Assembly (NCBI GenBank): GCA_965229305.1
Contig: CBDDIZ010000036.1
Location: forward strand, 1-64,000
Direction: 5' to 3'
Source: JALHNI01 sp965229305
Lineage (GTDB): Bacteria; Acidobacteriota; Terriglobia; Bryobacterales; Bryobacteraceae
Length of the DNA: 64,000 nucleotides
This document shows positions 40,175 through 49,600 of this stretch, in pieces. The notes beneath the pieces are model-generated. The model was given only the letters and a program-made list of their open reading frames with translations. It was not told where the DNA came from and made no database searches. Each line of letters begins with the position of its first letter. The stretch's first letter is position 1. The position numbers and the translations under genes are program-made.

Positions 40175-42059
40175 CTTGCATCTCCGGAGGCGCCACAGGC
40201 AGGCGCACGATGAACTCAGAACCTTGCGGAGCGTGATTCTGGACACGGATGGTGCCGCCATGGGCTTCGACAATTTTGCGGACCAGGTTCAAGCCCAAGC
40301 CAGTGCCATGCACCTGATCGGCAATGGCGCGGCGGCCACGGAAGAAGGGTTCGAAGATCATCGACTGTTCGTCGGCGGGAATGCCGGGGCCGCGGTCGGC
40401 CACGCGAATCTCGACAAAGTCCCCCGCCGGCGCGACAGTGAGGCCAATCCAGTTGCTGCTCTCGGTGCCATATTTGACGGCGTTGTCGAGCAGGTTCTGG
40501 ACGACGTGCTGCAGGGCGCGCTCATCGGCCAACACCAGGGGTAAACCCGGGGCGATGTGCTTTTCGAGCTGATAGGGAGAGGTTTCGAGCGCCAATTGGC
40601 TCGAGCGGATGCCCCCTTCGATGACGTCGTCGATGACCACCGCCTCCCGTTCGTGAATGATCTGGCCAGCCCGCGAACTGGCGTAGCGTAAGACCTGCTC
40701 CACCAACCCGCCCAACTTCTCGCTTTGCTCCTGAATCAGCTTACCGTAGCGTTCCACCTGATCGGGCTTGGCGGCCACGCGCCCGCGCAGATTGAAGGCG
40801 GCGGTGCGAATGACGGTGAGCGGAGTGCGCAGCTCATGGGAGACGCTCGAGACGAAGTTCATCTGCAGCTCAGCCAGTTGCTGCGATTGACGCGCAGAGC
40901 GGACCAGCACCAGCGAGGTAGCCACAATCAGGACCAGCAAGGTGAGGGCGAGGGCCAGATTGCGCCAACGCGTCCGGTCCACCAGAGCCTGGAGCGAGCC
41001 GCCGGGCGGGTTGACGAACATCTCCCAACTTCCCCGCCCCCGTTCGCCATCGGGCCGCGGCGGGCCCTCGAAAGCGCGGGACGGGCCTCCGAAAGCACGG
41101 GGCGGGTCACCGAAAGACGGGCCGCGCGGTCCACCGTTTTCCGCCCGGCGCATTTCCGGCGGGCGGCCGGGCGAGCGGTCAGGCGAGCGGCCGGGTTCAA
41201 GACGGGGCCCGAAGCCGCCGCCCGGGCGCTGATCACCCCGCGGGCCAATCCCTCGGTTCATCATGGGGCGCGAAACCTCCAGCAGGCGAACCGAAGTCTG
41301 GGCCCGGCCCCGTAACGTCTCCCCTTCCCGCAACCCGGCGCGGTAAACGGATTCGCCGTTGGCGGCGTAGACATCGATCTGGTACGGTTCGGCACCCATC
41401 GGCGTTAAATGCCGGGCCAACAGGCGAGGCAGCAGGGTCGCGCGCAGGTAGGCGGCGTTGAACTCGACAATCAACCAATCCTGTTCGGCCAGCGCGGCGA
41501 ACTGCGCGCCAGGACCGGGACCGGGGCGCGCACCGGAGGGGCCAAAATGGGGGAGTTCCACCAGCAAAGGGGAACGCGAGTCGCCATCGGGTGCGACGCG
41601 CTCGCCGCGCACACGGGCGGCGAGTTGATCGCGCAGGCCGGCCCATTTCTCGGGCCACGCGGCAGCGGCGAAGGTCCCGGTGCCGGGATCGAAACGGCGA
41701 AAGGCAGCTTCGCCCTGCTCCGGGACGGCGAGGCCCATGGCTTCGATCAGTTGATCATCGGAATTCTGGGCCTTCCAACGCGCGTAGCGCGCTGCGTAGG
41801 CAGCTTCGGCGGGTTGGGCGTCGAACTCGGCGGCACTCGGTTGTAGCGTGCGCAGCGTTTCGGCAAGTTCGCGGTTGAGGTCGTCGCGAAGGCGGTCCAG
41901 CGATTGGTCGAGCGCGAAGCGCAGGCGCTGCTCTTCGGCGCGGCTGAGTTCTCCAGTCCAGCGGTATTGCAGAACAGCCATCACCAAACCGAGCACGCCC
42001 AGCAAGGCGACCAGGCTGACGGAGAGCCATCCGCGGCGACGTATTTGATCGAACTCCAT
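40149..42059 (-). CDS. Membrane sensor histidine kinase with Pro/Gly/Arg-rich periplasmic insert
   Basis: 636-aa kinase. TM1 is at residues 10-32 and the periplasmic sensor spans 33-350. TM2 is about 355-377, with no clear HAMP. HisKA follows (phospho-His in FVSSVSHELRTPLTVI) and then HATPase with N box LLDNAVKYG, G1 VADRGPGIP and F/G2 GTGLGLNLV. Just before TM2 the sensor holds about 90 low-complexity residues rich in Pro, Gly and Arg, with repeated GRSPDR/GRPPEM and RAFGGPS/RAFEGPP units. ATG 42059 has GAGAGG at the right distance; GTG 42068 would overlap it. Coupled to the regulator gene. Confidence 0.93.
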   Translation of the reverse strand: MEFDQIRRRGWLSVSLVALLGVLGLVMAVLQYRWTGELSRAEEQRLRFALDQSLDRLRDDLNRELAETLRTLQPSAAEFDAQPAEAAYAARYARWKAQNSDDQLIEAMGLAVPEQGEAAFRRFDPGTGTFAAAAWPEKWAGLRDQLAARVRGERVAPDGDSRSPLLVELPHFGPSGARPGPGPGAQFAALAEQDWLIVEFNAAYLRATLLPRLLARHLTPMGAEPYQIDVYAANGESVYRAGLREGETLRGRAQTSVRLLEVSRPMMNRGIGPRGDQRPGGGFGPRLEPGRSPDRSPGRPPEMRRAENGGPRGPSFGDPPRAFGGPSRAFEGPPRPDGERGRGSWEMFVNPPGGSLQALVDRTRWRNLALALTLLVLIVATSLVLVRSARQSQQLAELQMNFVSSVSHELRTPLTVIRTAAFNLRGRVAAKPDQVERYGKLIQEQSEKLGGLVEQVLRYASSRAGQIIHEREAVVIDDVIEGGIRSSQLALETSPYQLEKHIAPGLPLVLADERALQHVVQNLLDNAVKYGTESSNWIGLTVAPAGDFVEIRVADRGPGIPADEQSMIFEPFFRGRRAIADQVHGTGLGLNLVRKIVEAHGGTIRVQNHAPQGSEFIVRLPVAPPEMQDEFAHTAG

Positions 42060-42073
42060 GATGATCACCTCTC

Positions 42074-42138
42074 AAGATAGAGCATCGCCCTGAGGGGCCG
42101 TCCCAAATCTTGGTAAAGCCAAGGTAAAGAACGTTAAG
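42074..42138 (-). promoter_or_regulatory. Histidine kinase operon promoter with CTTTACC boxes
   Basis: Plus strand GGTAAAG (42112-42118), GGTAAAG (42123-42129) and GTTAAG (42133-42138) recur with about 10-11-bp steps. In gene direction this is CTTAAC, CTTTACC, CTTTACC. A -10-like TATCTT (42079..42074) starts exactly 32 nt after the last CTTTACC. Predicts autoregulation. Confidence 0.55.
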
Positions 42139-42155
42139 AGCATGCCCGGCCAACG

Positions 42156-42851
42156 CTAGGCAGCGGGGCGTTTGGGCTGCAGCGGTTTCGATGGCGAGGG
42201 CTTGGGTTCGTTCGGTGTCTTTCGGGCTTCGACAGGCGTAGGCTCGGGAACCGAGGGGGATTGAGTGGACGCGGCGTTGGGTTCGTTTGGCGCCGAAGTT
42301 GGGGAGGCCGGTTCGGGTGCGGGCTCGGATTCCGGTTCGGGAGCGTCGAGGGTGGGTTCGAGGTCGAGGCGGGAGGCCTGGAGTTCGCGGAGAAGTTTCA
42401 GATTGCGGTGGTACTGGCGGGCGAGTTGGGCTTCGTAGCGGCGGAGGAGTTGGGTAGATTCGGCGGTGCGGGTGACGGCGGCGGCGAGGTGGGCGGCGGG
42501 GCCGGCTTTGGGGAAACGCTTTTGGAGGTCGTATTGGTGTTCGGCGATGGCGAGTTCGAGGCCTTGGGCTTCGACAGTCCAGAGGCGCTGCTGACGCCAC
42601 TTACAGAAGACAGCTTCAGTGAGTAAGTCGAGTTCATCGGCGTGGGCGGGCGAGTAAGTGCGGCAGTAACTGGCGAGTAACTGGTCGAAGGCCGCGCGGT
42701 CTTCGATGGCGAGGAAGTTATCGGGAGAGAGCGAGGCGAGGCCGTGCTTGAGCGCATTCTGGGCGGAGCGGGCTTTGCCGGCGGCGGTGCGGGGTCCGGT
42801 GGAGTGGAGCGCGTTGCGGCGATTGGCATCGAGGCGGGCTTGGGAGGGCAT
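42156..42851 (-). CDS. Hypothetical protein of the 'ALKHGL' family
   Basis: 231-aa protein. The start has NRRNALHSTGPRTAAGKARSAQNALKHGLAS, then a helical region (YCRTYSPAHADELDLLTEAVFCKWRQQRLWTVEAQ) and a Pro/Glu-rich tail from residue 165. The N-terminal pattern STGPRT..GKA.S..NALKHGL is found in many copies in acidobacterial genomes, usually in accessory regions; no function is established that I know of. The ATG at 42851 excludes an upstream low-complexity frame. Lies 25 nt after the next small gene, likely co-transcribed. Confidence 0.65.
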   Translation of the reverse strand: MPSQARLDANRRNALHSTGPRTAAGKARSAQNALKHGLASLSPDNFLAIEDRAAFDQLLASYCRTYSPAHADELDLLTEAVFCKWRQQRLWTVEAQGLELAIAEHQYDLQKRFPKAGPAAHLAAAVTRTAESTQLLRRYEAQLARQYHRNLKLLRELQASRLDLEPTLDAPEPESEPAPEPASPTSAPNEPNAASTQSPSVPEPTPVEARKTPNEPKPSPSKPLQPKRPAA

Positions 42852-42876
42852 GTTGGGGCGTCCTTTCTGAGGCGAG

Positions 42877-43191
42877 TTAGTAAGTCGGGGCGGGGGCGTC
42901 CTGGAGCGAGAAACTTCGCTGGAGGATACGGGGCGGCAGAGCGCGGCGGCCCTGGATTTGGCGGCAGAGTTCGGAGACAGCTTCGCGGACAGCGTCGTAG
43001 GCGCCGGGGAAGGCTTGGAGGGCGTCGAGGGCGACGCGGTAGTAGAGGGGCCAGGCTTCGGCGTCGGGGGGAATGTAGGCGGGGTCGTGGGCGGGGACCA
43101 GGCGGATGTCGTAGTCGGCGGCGGGGGTGTCGGGGTCGAGGCCATAGCGGGAGACGACGTCAGTGGCGCGGACGGTGTGGCAGCGAAGCAT
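42877..43191 (-). CDS. Small hypothetical protein next to the 'ALKHGL' gene
   Basis: 104-aa protein of unknown family. It has a mixed start (MLRCHTVRATDVVSRYGLDPD), a central acidic segment (PAYIPPDAEAWPLYYRVALDALQAFPGAYDAVREAVSELC) predicted helical, and a basic tail. No signal peptide or membrane segment. ATG start at 43191 with no clear ribosome site. Both strands are open over part of this stretch. I prefer this one because it is compact, has an ordinary amino acid make-up and lines up with the next gene as an operon. Confidence 0.5.
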   Translation of the reverse strand: MLRCHTVRATDVVSRYGLDPDTPAADYDIRLVPAHDPAYIPPDAEAWPLYYRVALDALQAFPGAYDAVREAVSELCRQIQGRRALPPRILQRSFSLQDAPAPTY

Positions 43192-43385
43192 GTTGGTTTA
43201 CCCGGTTTGACGTTAGCAGGCGAGGCCTACGGTCCCGGGGTGGAGGCGAGGGTCAAGTGACTGAGGGGATGGGAGATAAGATTTTTGAAAACGTGGTGAA
43301 CGCTTTTTCTGGTGACGCAGAATTCGGCCGCCGAACGCAGCTTTTTAGGCGAAGATAAGGAGAAGATCATGCTAGACTAGAGGGC

Positions 43386-43688
43386 ATGGCTCGGCAGTGC
43401 TTTGTGCGATACCTGCGTGCGGGAAAGTCAGAAGCGACGCTGGAGGTACGGGCGGAAACGCTCTATGAGGCCATCGCCAAGGCACGCCGGCGCTATGCGA
43501 ATGAACGCGAGGTGGCGCCGGTTTCGTACGTGGTGGAGATCGGGGCGCAGGCCTATTTCCGAACGGATCGGCAATTCGAGGAGTGGCTGCGGCGTCCGGA
43601 CCGCCAGACGGACCGGGCGCGACTAGTGGTGCTGGGCATTTTGGGCGTGGTGACGGTACGCGATGTCGAGTCGAAGCTGGTGCATTAG
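43386..43688 (+). CDS. Small hypothetical protein
   Basis: 100-aa protein, no recognised family. The N-terminal 70 residues look like a small alpha/beta domain (CFVRYLRAGKSEATLEVRAETLYEAIAKARRRYANE ... SYVVEIGAQAYFRTDRQFEEWL), balanced in charge. ATG 43386 is preceded by GAGGG and by TGC-TAGACT (-10-like) ending only 7 nt before it, so a very short leader is likely. It sits just left of the metal-efflux region and could be chromosomal or part of it. Confidence 0.5.
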   Translation: MARQCFVRYLRAGKSEATLEVRAETLYEAIAKARRRYANEREVAPVSYVVEIGAQAYFRTDRQFEEWLRRPDRQTDRARLVVLGILGVVTVRDVESKLVH

Positions 43689-44142
43689 GCGAGGTGGGCC
43701 GGGGGCATTTTGCAGGCTCCGGTGGAGGCGGGAAAAGGTAGCGGCGGCGTGCCAACTGGTGCAGTCGGAGCGATGTGGAATCGGCCGGGGCGGATAGGGT
43801 TGGTTCCGGCAAAGGTCGTGAGGCGGGCGGGCATCTGAGTTTCGGGCTGGGGCTCTTGACGCGTGGCCGGGTGGATGAGGTGATGGCGAGCTAGCGTTGC
43901 AGTCGATGGACAATTCGCTACGAACGGGCCTTGGGGGCGGTCGGTGCCCTCGCTTGCGTCGGCGGTCCCCCATGGGCGTCTGCTGCCGGGTGCCGGACAT
44001 GGCCTATTCCTTCGTCAATGCCTATCGTCTTCCTGGTGCCGGTCATCATCAGCCCCGGTCATCATCGGTCGTAGTTAGCCCGATCATCTTTAGCCATCTC
44101 CAATTTCAGAGAGTTTTCAGTTTGATCCGCCATGCTATTCCC
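43689..44142. other. Non-coding stretch left of the metal-efflux operon, with direct repeats
   Basis: About 450 bp with no convincing gene; the open frames here are Pro/Arg-rich shadows. Near its right end the 12-mer CCGGTCATCATC occurs at 44039-44050 and 44055-44066, and CCGATCATCT at 44080-44089. These lie 54-104 bp before the efflux ATG and could be sites for the operon's own response regulator. No transposase, attachment site or tRNA is visible. Confidence 0.45.
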
Positions 44143-45456
44143 ATGCGCCAATTCGCAATACTTGCATGCCTCGTGTCGGGCGAACTTTGGGCAGCCGATA
44201 ACAAGGGCCGACAAGTCATCAGCCAGGAGATTCAGCCGCGCGCCGGCTCGACGATTCCTATTCCTTCGCCAGAGCCAAGGAGATCCTTTAGCCTTCCACC
44301 TGGCGTTAGTCTCTCCGACCCGCTGCGCGTGGACGACGCCGTGGCCATCGCGCTTTGGAACAACTCCGCACTGGAAGCGAACCTGGCGGCAGTGGGGATC
44401 GCGCAGGCGGACCTGCTAGACGCGGGGCTGCTGAAGAATCCGAACTTCCAGAATCTGATTCCGGTCGGGGCGAAGCCTTTTGAGTTCTTGTTGAATTGGC
44501 CGATTGAGGATCTCTGGCAACGCAAGAAACGAGTGTTGGCCGCCACACAGAACCTCGATGCAATCGCCACCGGACTTGTACAGAATGGCGTGAACCTGGT
44601 ACGCGACGTTAAGACCGCCCATGCCGATCTCTGGTTAGCTGAACGAAGAGCCGAGACACTGCGGGAATCCGCCATAGTCCGCGAGAGAATTGCGAAGCTC
44701 ACCGAACGCCGGAAGGAAGCCGGTGACGCAAGTGGGCTGGAGGTGAGCCTAGCTTGGGCCGATGCCCGCTCGGCGGGCGAGTTGGCCAAACGCGCTGACG
44801 GCGACATCGAAATCGCCCAGGTTCGGTTGCGGATATTGATGGGTCTTCGCGATTCCTCGCAGGCCGTGTCGGCAGCGGGATTGGCGGAATGGCCGAGCTT
44901 TCCTGCAAACGGGGAATTGGTGCAGACGGCATTCGCCTCCCGTCCGGATCTTCGAGCCGCCGAACTCGCGATTGAAGCGAGCACCTACCGCGCGAAATGG
45001 CAGCGTCGTCGCGTTTTCAACATGGTGATGCCGATGCTCAGCGTCAAGGAATCCGGTTCTCCGCAAGCACTTCGCGCGGGTCCTGGACTAACGCTTGAGA
45101 TTCCTTTATTCAATCGAAACCAGGGACAAATTGCTCGCGCGGAGGCGGAAGTCATTCAATCGGCCTGGCGATACGTTGCTCTGCGCGACCAGGTTGAAGG
45201 CGAAGTGCGAGACGCGTTCGCACGAATGGAGCAAGCCCAAAAGTCTCTGGACATGCTGCGGACCGGGTTGAAGCCCGTCGTGGAGCAGGCCATCCTGCAA
45301 ACGGAAACGGCGTATCGAAATGGTGATGCATCGTACTTGAACGTATTGGAGACCACGCGGCAGAAGTTCGACGCCATTTTGCGCGAACGGGAGGCGGAAG
45401 CCGCCCTGGCCAGAGCACGGGCGGAGTTGGAGCGATCCATAGGGAAAAAGATATGA
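44143..45456 (+). CDS. czcC: CzcC-type outer-membrane efflux protein (TolC family)
   Basis: 437-aa TolC-like exit duct of a heavy-metal RND pump. It has a signal peptide (MRQFAILACLVSGELWAAD), then two OEP repeats: DAVAIALWNNSALEANLAAVGIAQADLLDAGLLKNPNF and a second half with PDLRAAELAIEAS and PLFNRNQGQIARAEAEV. Long coiled helices are clear. The ATG at 44143 is chosen by the signal peptide; an upstream frame to 43897 is Pro/Arg-rich. Overlaps czcB by 4 bp (ATGA). Less GC-rich at wobble positions than its neighbours by eye. Confidence 0.9.
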   Translation: MRQFAILACLVSGELWAADNKGRQVISQEIQPRAGSTIPIPSPEPRRSFSLPPGVSLSDPLRVDDAVAIALWNNSALEANLAAVGIAQADLLDAGLLKNPNFQNLIPVGAKPFEFLLNWPIEDLWQRKKRVLAATQNLDAIATGLVQNGVNLVRDVKTAHADLWLAERRAETLRESAIVRERIAKLTERRKEAGDASGLEVSLAWADARSAGELAKRADGDIEIAQVRLRILMGLRDSSQAVSAAGLAEWPSFPANGELVQTAFASRPDLRAAELAIEASTYRAKWQRRRVFNMVMPMLSVKESGSPQALRAGPGLTLEIPLFNRNQGQIARAEAEVIQSAWRYVALRDQVEGEVRDAFARMEQAQKSLDMLRTGLKPVVEQAILQTETAYRNGDASYLNVLETTRQKFDAILREREAEAALARARAELERSIGKKI

Positions 45457-46634
45457 GGAAACACTGGCTGCTCTCGACGGCTGCCGCCGTACTATTGCTG
45501 TTGACAAGCTGCGGTCCCGCGCAACCGGTTGCGCCTGTTAAAACTGAGTCGCCCGCCAAGGTTGCCGGGCCACTCTTAAAAGAAGGGGATTTGGCGTCGG
45601 TGACCTTGACTGCCGAAGCGGAGTCGCGTCTGGGTGTTCGCGTCGTCCCAGTGAGGTCCGGCGGGGCCGCCGAGATCCGGCGATTCACTGCCGATGTCGT
45701 CGTTCCTCCCGGCAACAGTCTGATCGTCTCCGCCCCAATTGCGGGCACGATCCTCACTTCGTTTCAACCACCCGCCCCTGGGTCCGCCGTGAAGCGAGAC
45801 CAAGTCTTGTTTGAGATCACGCCGTTACTCCCTCTCCCGCGCGACCTGCGGGTAACCGCCCAAGCCGACGTCGAACAGGCGAGGACTCGCGTTGAAACCG
45901 CCAAGCTCCGTCAAGCCCGCGCAGAGAAGATGCTGAAGGATGAGGTGGGCACGGTTCGGGCGCAAGAAGATGCGCGGAATGAACTGGATCTCGCCAAGTC
46001 GGCTCTCGAAGCGGCACAAGCTCGGCTCGATCAGATCAAGCGTGCGCCCCTTGAAGGAGACGTCACGGTCAGAGTTCGGGCACCGCGTGATGGCATGATC
46101 CGGCAAGTGTTGGCGGGTCCGGGCCAGCCCGTCAATGGCGGCGCTCCGTTGTTCGAGATCGCTGACCTGCAGACTCTTTGGCTTCGTGTCCCCATTTACG
46201 CCGGTGAAGCCGCGATGTTTTCGCCGGGCAGGCCGGTGAGCGTCGAGACTCTCTCTGGAAATCCCGTCGGCGCTGCCCGACCGGTAGCAGCGCCACCAAC
46301 CGGGGATCCGCTGGCGGCAACTGTGGATTTCTACTATGAAGCTCCCGCTGGTACCCACGCCTGGAAACCGGGAGAGCGAGTCGCAGTATCCATCGGGAGC
46401 AGCGCCACCACCATATACAGCGCCGTGCCCTATTCTGCGGTCGTCTATGACATCCAGGGCGGCAGTTGGATCTATGAGCAGGCGGCGAATCGCCGCTATA
46501 TCCGGCGCCGCGTTCAGATCCATCACACCACAAGCGGAACGGCCTATCTGGCTTCAGGTCCCAAGCCGGGGACACCCATTTTGGTGGAGGGCGCAGCCGA
46601 GCTATGGGGTGTTGAGTTTGGAGCGGGGAAATAG
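45453..46634 (+). CDS. czcB: CzcB-type periplasmic adaptor (membrane fusion lipoprotein)
   Basis: 393-aa membrane fusion protein. The lipoprotein signal ends LLLLTSCGPA (lipobox Cys at about residue 20). A barrel-sandwich/lipoyl half-motif VVVPPGNSLIVSAPIAGTI is followed by a helical hairpin of about 70 residues (VEQARTRVETAKLRQARAEKMLKDEV) and the second lipoyl half VRAPRDGMIRQVLAGPGQPV. It links the RND pump to the outer-membrane duct. Translationally coupled to czcC and 2 nt from czcA. Confidence 0.92.
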   Translation: MRKHWLLSTAAAVLLLLTSCGPAQPVAPVKTESPAKVAGPLLKEGDLASVTLTAEAESRLGVRVVPVRSGGAAEIRRFTADVVVPPGNSLIVSAPIAGTILTSFQPPAPGSAVKRDQVLFEITPLLPLPRDLRVTAQADVEQARTRVETAKLRQARAEKMLKDEVGTVRAQEDARNELDLAKSALEAAQARLDQIKRAPLEGDVTVRVRAPRDGMIRQVLAGPGQPVNGGAPLFEIADLQTLWLRVPIYAGEAAMFSPGRPVSVETLSGNPVGAARPVAAPPTGDPLAATVDFYYEAPAGTHAWKPGERVAVSIGSSATTIYSAVPYSAVVYDIQGGSWIYEQAANRRYIRRRVQIHHTTSGTAYLASGPKPGTPILVEGAAELWGVEFGAGK

Positions 46635-46636
46635 CC

Positions 46637-49600
46637 ATGATGCGCTGGCTGATCGCTTCGTCCCTTCATCTTCGCGTCGCGGTAATGGCTGCGGCCGGCC
46701 TATTGATGGCCGGCGGTCTCTCCGTGATACGCCGCTCGCCGCTGGACGTATTTCCAGAGTTTGCGCCGCCCCTGGTCGAAATCCAGACGGAGGCCCCCGG
46801 CCTTTCCACGACAGAGGTCGAGAATCTCGTCTCAACTCCGATCGAGAACGCTGTGAACGGTGTCATAGGGCTGAAAACGCTCCGCTCGAAGAGCGTTCTA
46901 GGGCTTTCGTCTGTCGTATTGATCTTCGAGACTGGCACAGACCTGATGCGTTCCAGGCAGTTGGTACAGGAGCGACTGGCGATCGTAACGCCACAGCTTC
47001 CGGCCGTCTCTCGTCCGCCCGTGATTCTGTCGCCACTTTCCTCCACCAGCCGTGTCATGAAGATCGGCCTCACCTCCAACAAACTGAGCCAGGTAGAGCT
47101 CAGCACCCTGGCGCGCTGGACCATGCGGCCCCGGCTCATGGCGGTGCCCGGAGTGGCGAACGTTGCCATCTGGGGCCAGCGGGACCGGCAGTTCCAGGTG
47201 CTCGTCGATCCGGAGCGGCTGCGTGATCTGAGGATCACTCTCGACACGGTCACCCTCGCGACCAGGGACGCCGCCACGCCGGCGGCGGGCGGGTTCGTCG
47301 ACACACCTAATCAGCGACTGGCCGTAACGCATCAGCCCGCGATCACGAACATTGAACAGATCGGCCGAATTCCGGTGGCGTTTCGCAACGGCTCTGCGAT
47401 TCTCGTGAAGGACGTCGCCCGGGTGACCGAAGGCTTTCCGCAACCCATTGGCGACGCGGTGATCAATGATGTGCCCGGCATCCTTCTTATCGTTGAAAAG
47501 CAACCGACAGGCAACACCCTTGACGTCACGAGAGGCGTTGAGGCCGCCCTGGCGGCGTTGAAGCCCGGCTTACGCGACGTGGAAATCGACCCCACCATCT
47601 TTCGTCCGGCGACCTTCATCGAGATGTCGCTGGACAATCTGAACCGCGCCCTGCTCTACGGGGCCATTATGGTGATCGTCGTTCTCGTCTTCTTTCTCTA
47701 TGAGTGGCGTACGGCGCTGATCAGCTTGACGGCGCTGCCGCTTTCTCTCATCTCGGCGGCGCTGGTGATCTACTATACCGGGCAGACGATCAACACCATG
47801 GTGCTTGCGGGTCTAGCGATCGCATTGGGCGAAGTGGTGGACGACGCGATTATCGACGTCGAGAACATTGTGAGGCGGCTGCGGTTGAACCGGGCCAGCG
47901 CGTCACCGCAACCGGCGTTTCGCGTTGTGCTCGATGCGTCCCTCGAAGTGCGCAGCGCTGTCGTGTATGCCAGCGTCATTGTGGCCCTGGTGTTTCTGCC
48001 GGTGCTCTTCCTGGATGGATTGGCCGGATCGTTCTTCCGGCCGTTGGCACTCAGCTATGTTCTGGCAGTATTGGCGTCGCTGGGAGTCGCCCTGACGGTC
48101 ACTCCGGCGATGGCCCTACTGCTGCTGCCAGGCAGTTCGCTCGATCGCCGCGAGTCGCCATTGATCCGCTGGCTCAAGCTCCGTTACGAAGGATCGGTGG
48201 TCTGGTTGCTCGATCGCCCGCGGACGGTGTTTGTTTCAACGGTCGCGGTGCTTGTGCTGAGTGCGATGTCGCTACCGTTCTTGGGTGAGGATTTTCTGCC
48301 ACACTTCCGCGAGTACGACTTCCTGATGCATTGGGTGGAAAAGCCGGGAACATCGCTTGATGCGATGCGGCGCATCACCATACGCGCCAGCAAAGAGCTG
48401 CGCGCGATCCCCGGGGTCCGCAACTTTGGATCGCATATTGGCCGCGCCGAGGTTGCGGATGAAGTGGTGGGACCAAACTTCACCGAGCTCTGGATCAGCC
48501 TTGACCCGAAGGTACCGTATGAAAGCACCATCGCTCGCATCCAGAGCGTGGTCGACGGCTATCCAGGCCTCTACCGCGATCTCCTGACTTACTTGAAGGA
48601 GCGCATTAAGGAAGTGCTCAGCGGCGGCAGTGGAGCGATCGTCATCCGTATCTTTGGTCCTGGCGTCGAAACGCTGCAGCAACAGTCTCAGATCGTGGCG
48701 GCTGCGATCAAGGACGTACCAGGCATCACCAACCTTCAAGTTGAGCCGCAGGTATTGGTACCGCAAGTGGAGATTGCGATGAAGCAGGAGGCGGCGGCGC
48801 GGTTTGGGCTGACTTCTGGTGAGGTGCGCAGGGCGGCTGTCGCACTTCTGCGCGGAATCAAGGCGGGCGAAATCTACGAAGACCAAAAGATCTTTGACAT
48901 CACCATCTGGAGTGAGCCGGGAATCCGTGCGGACCCCGAAGCGTTACGATCGCTGCGAATCGATACCCCTTCCGGGGCCAACATCCCGCTGAGCGATGTT
49001 GCCGACTTTCGGATTGTTCCGGCGCCCAATGTGATTCAGCATGAAAATACGTCGCGCCGCATCGATGTGAGCTGCAACGTCAAGGGGCGCGATCTGGGAA
49101 GTGTGGCGAGGGAGATTGAAGCGAAGGTGCGCGGAGTATCTTTCCCCCAGGGCTATCATCCAGAATTCCTCGGAGAGTATGCCGCTCGCCAGCAAGCGCG
49201 CGAAAGGCTGTTGATCCTCGGCGGCGTGGCCCTGTTAGGCATCTTCCTGATTCTCCACTCGGATTTCCAGTCGGTTCGTCTGGCGGGTCTGGTCTTCTTA
49301 AGTCTTCCGTTTGCCCTCGTTGGTGGGGTCGTGATGGCCTTTGCATCCGGAGGGATTCTCTCCCTCGGTTCTCTGGTCGGCTTCGTTACCGTGGTTGGCA
49401 TTGCCGCGAGAAACGGAATCATGCTGGTGAGTCACTACCGTCACTTGGAACACGAAGAGGGCGAAGCACCGGGGCGATCGCTGATCGTTCGCGGTTCTGT
49501 GGAGCGGCTCTCTCCCATCTTGATGACCGGGCTGGCGACGGCCCTCGCGCTCCTGCCAATCGCTCTGGCGGGCAACAAGCCTGGCCAGGAGATTGAACAT

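Noticed and set aside
43623..44000. Minus-strand open frame of 125 codons left of the efflux operon
   Set aside because: Pro/Arg/His-rich composition, overlaps the better-supported gene at 43386-43688, no ribosome site, and looks like a shadow of GC-rich DNA.
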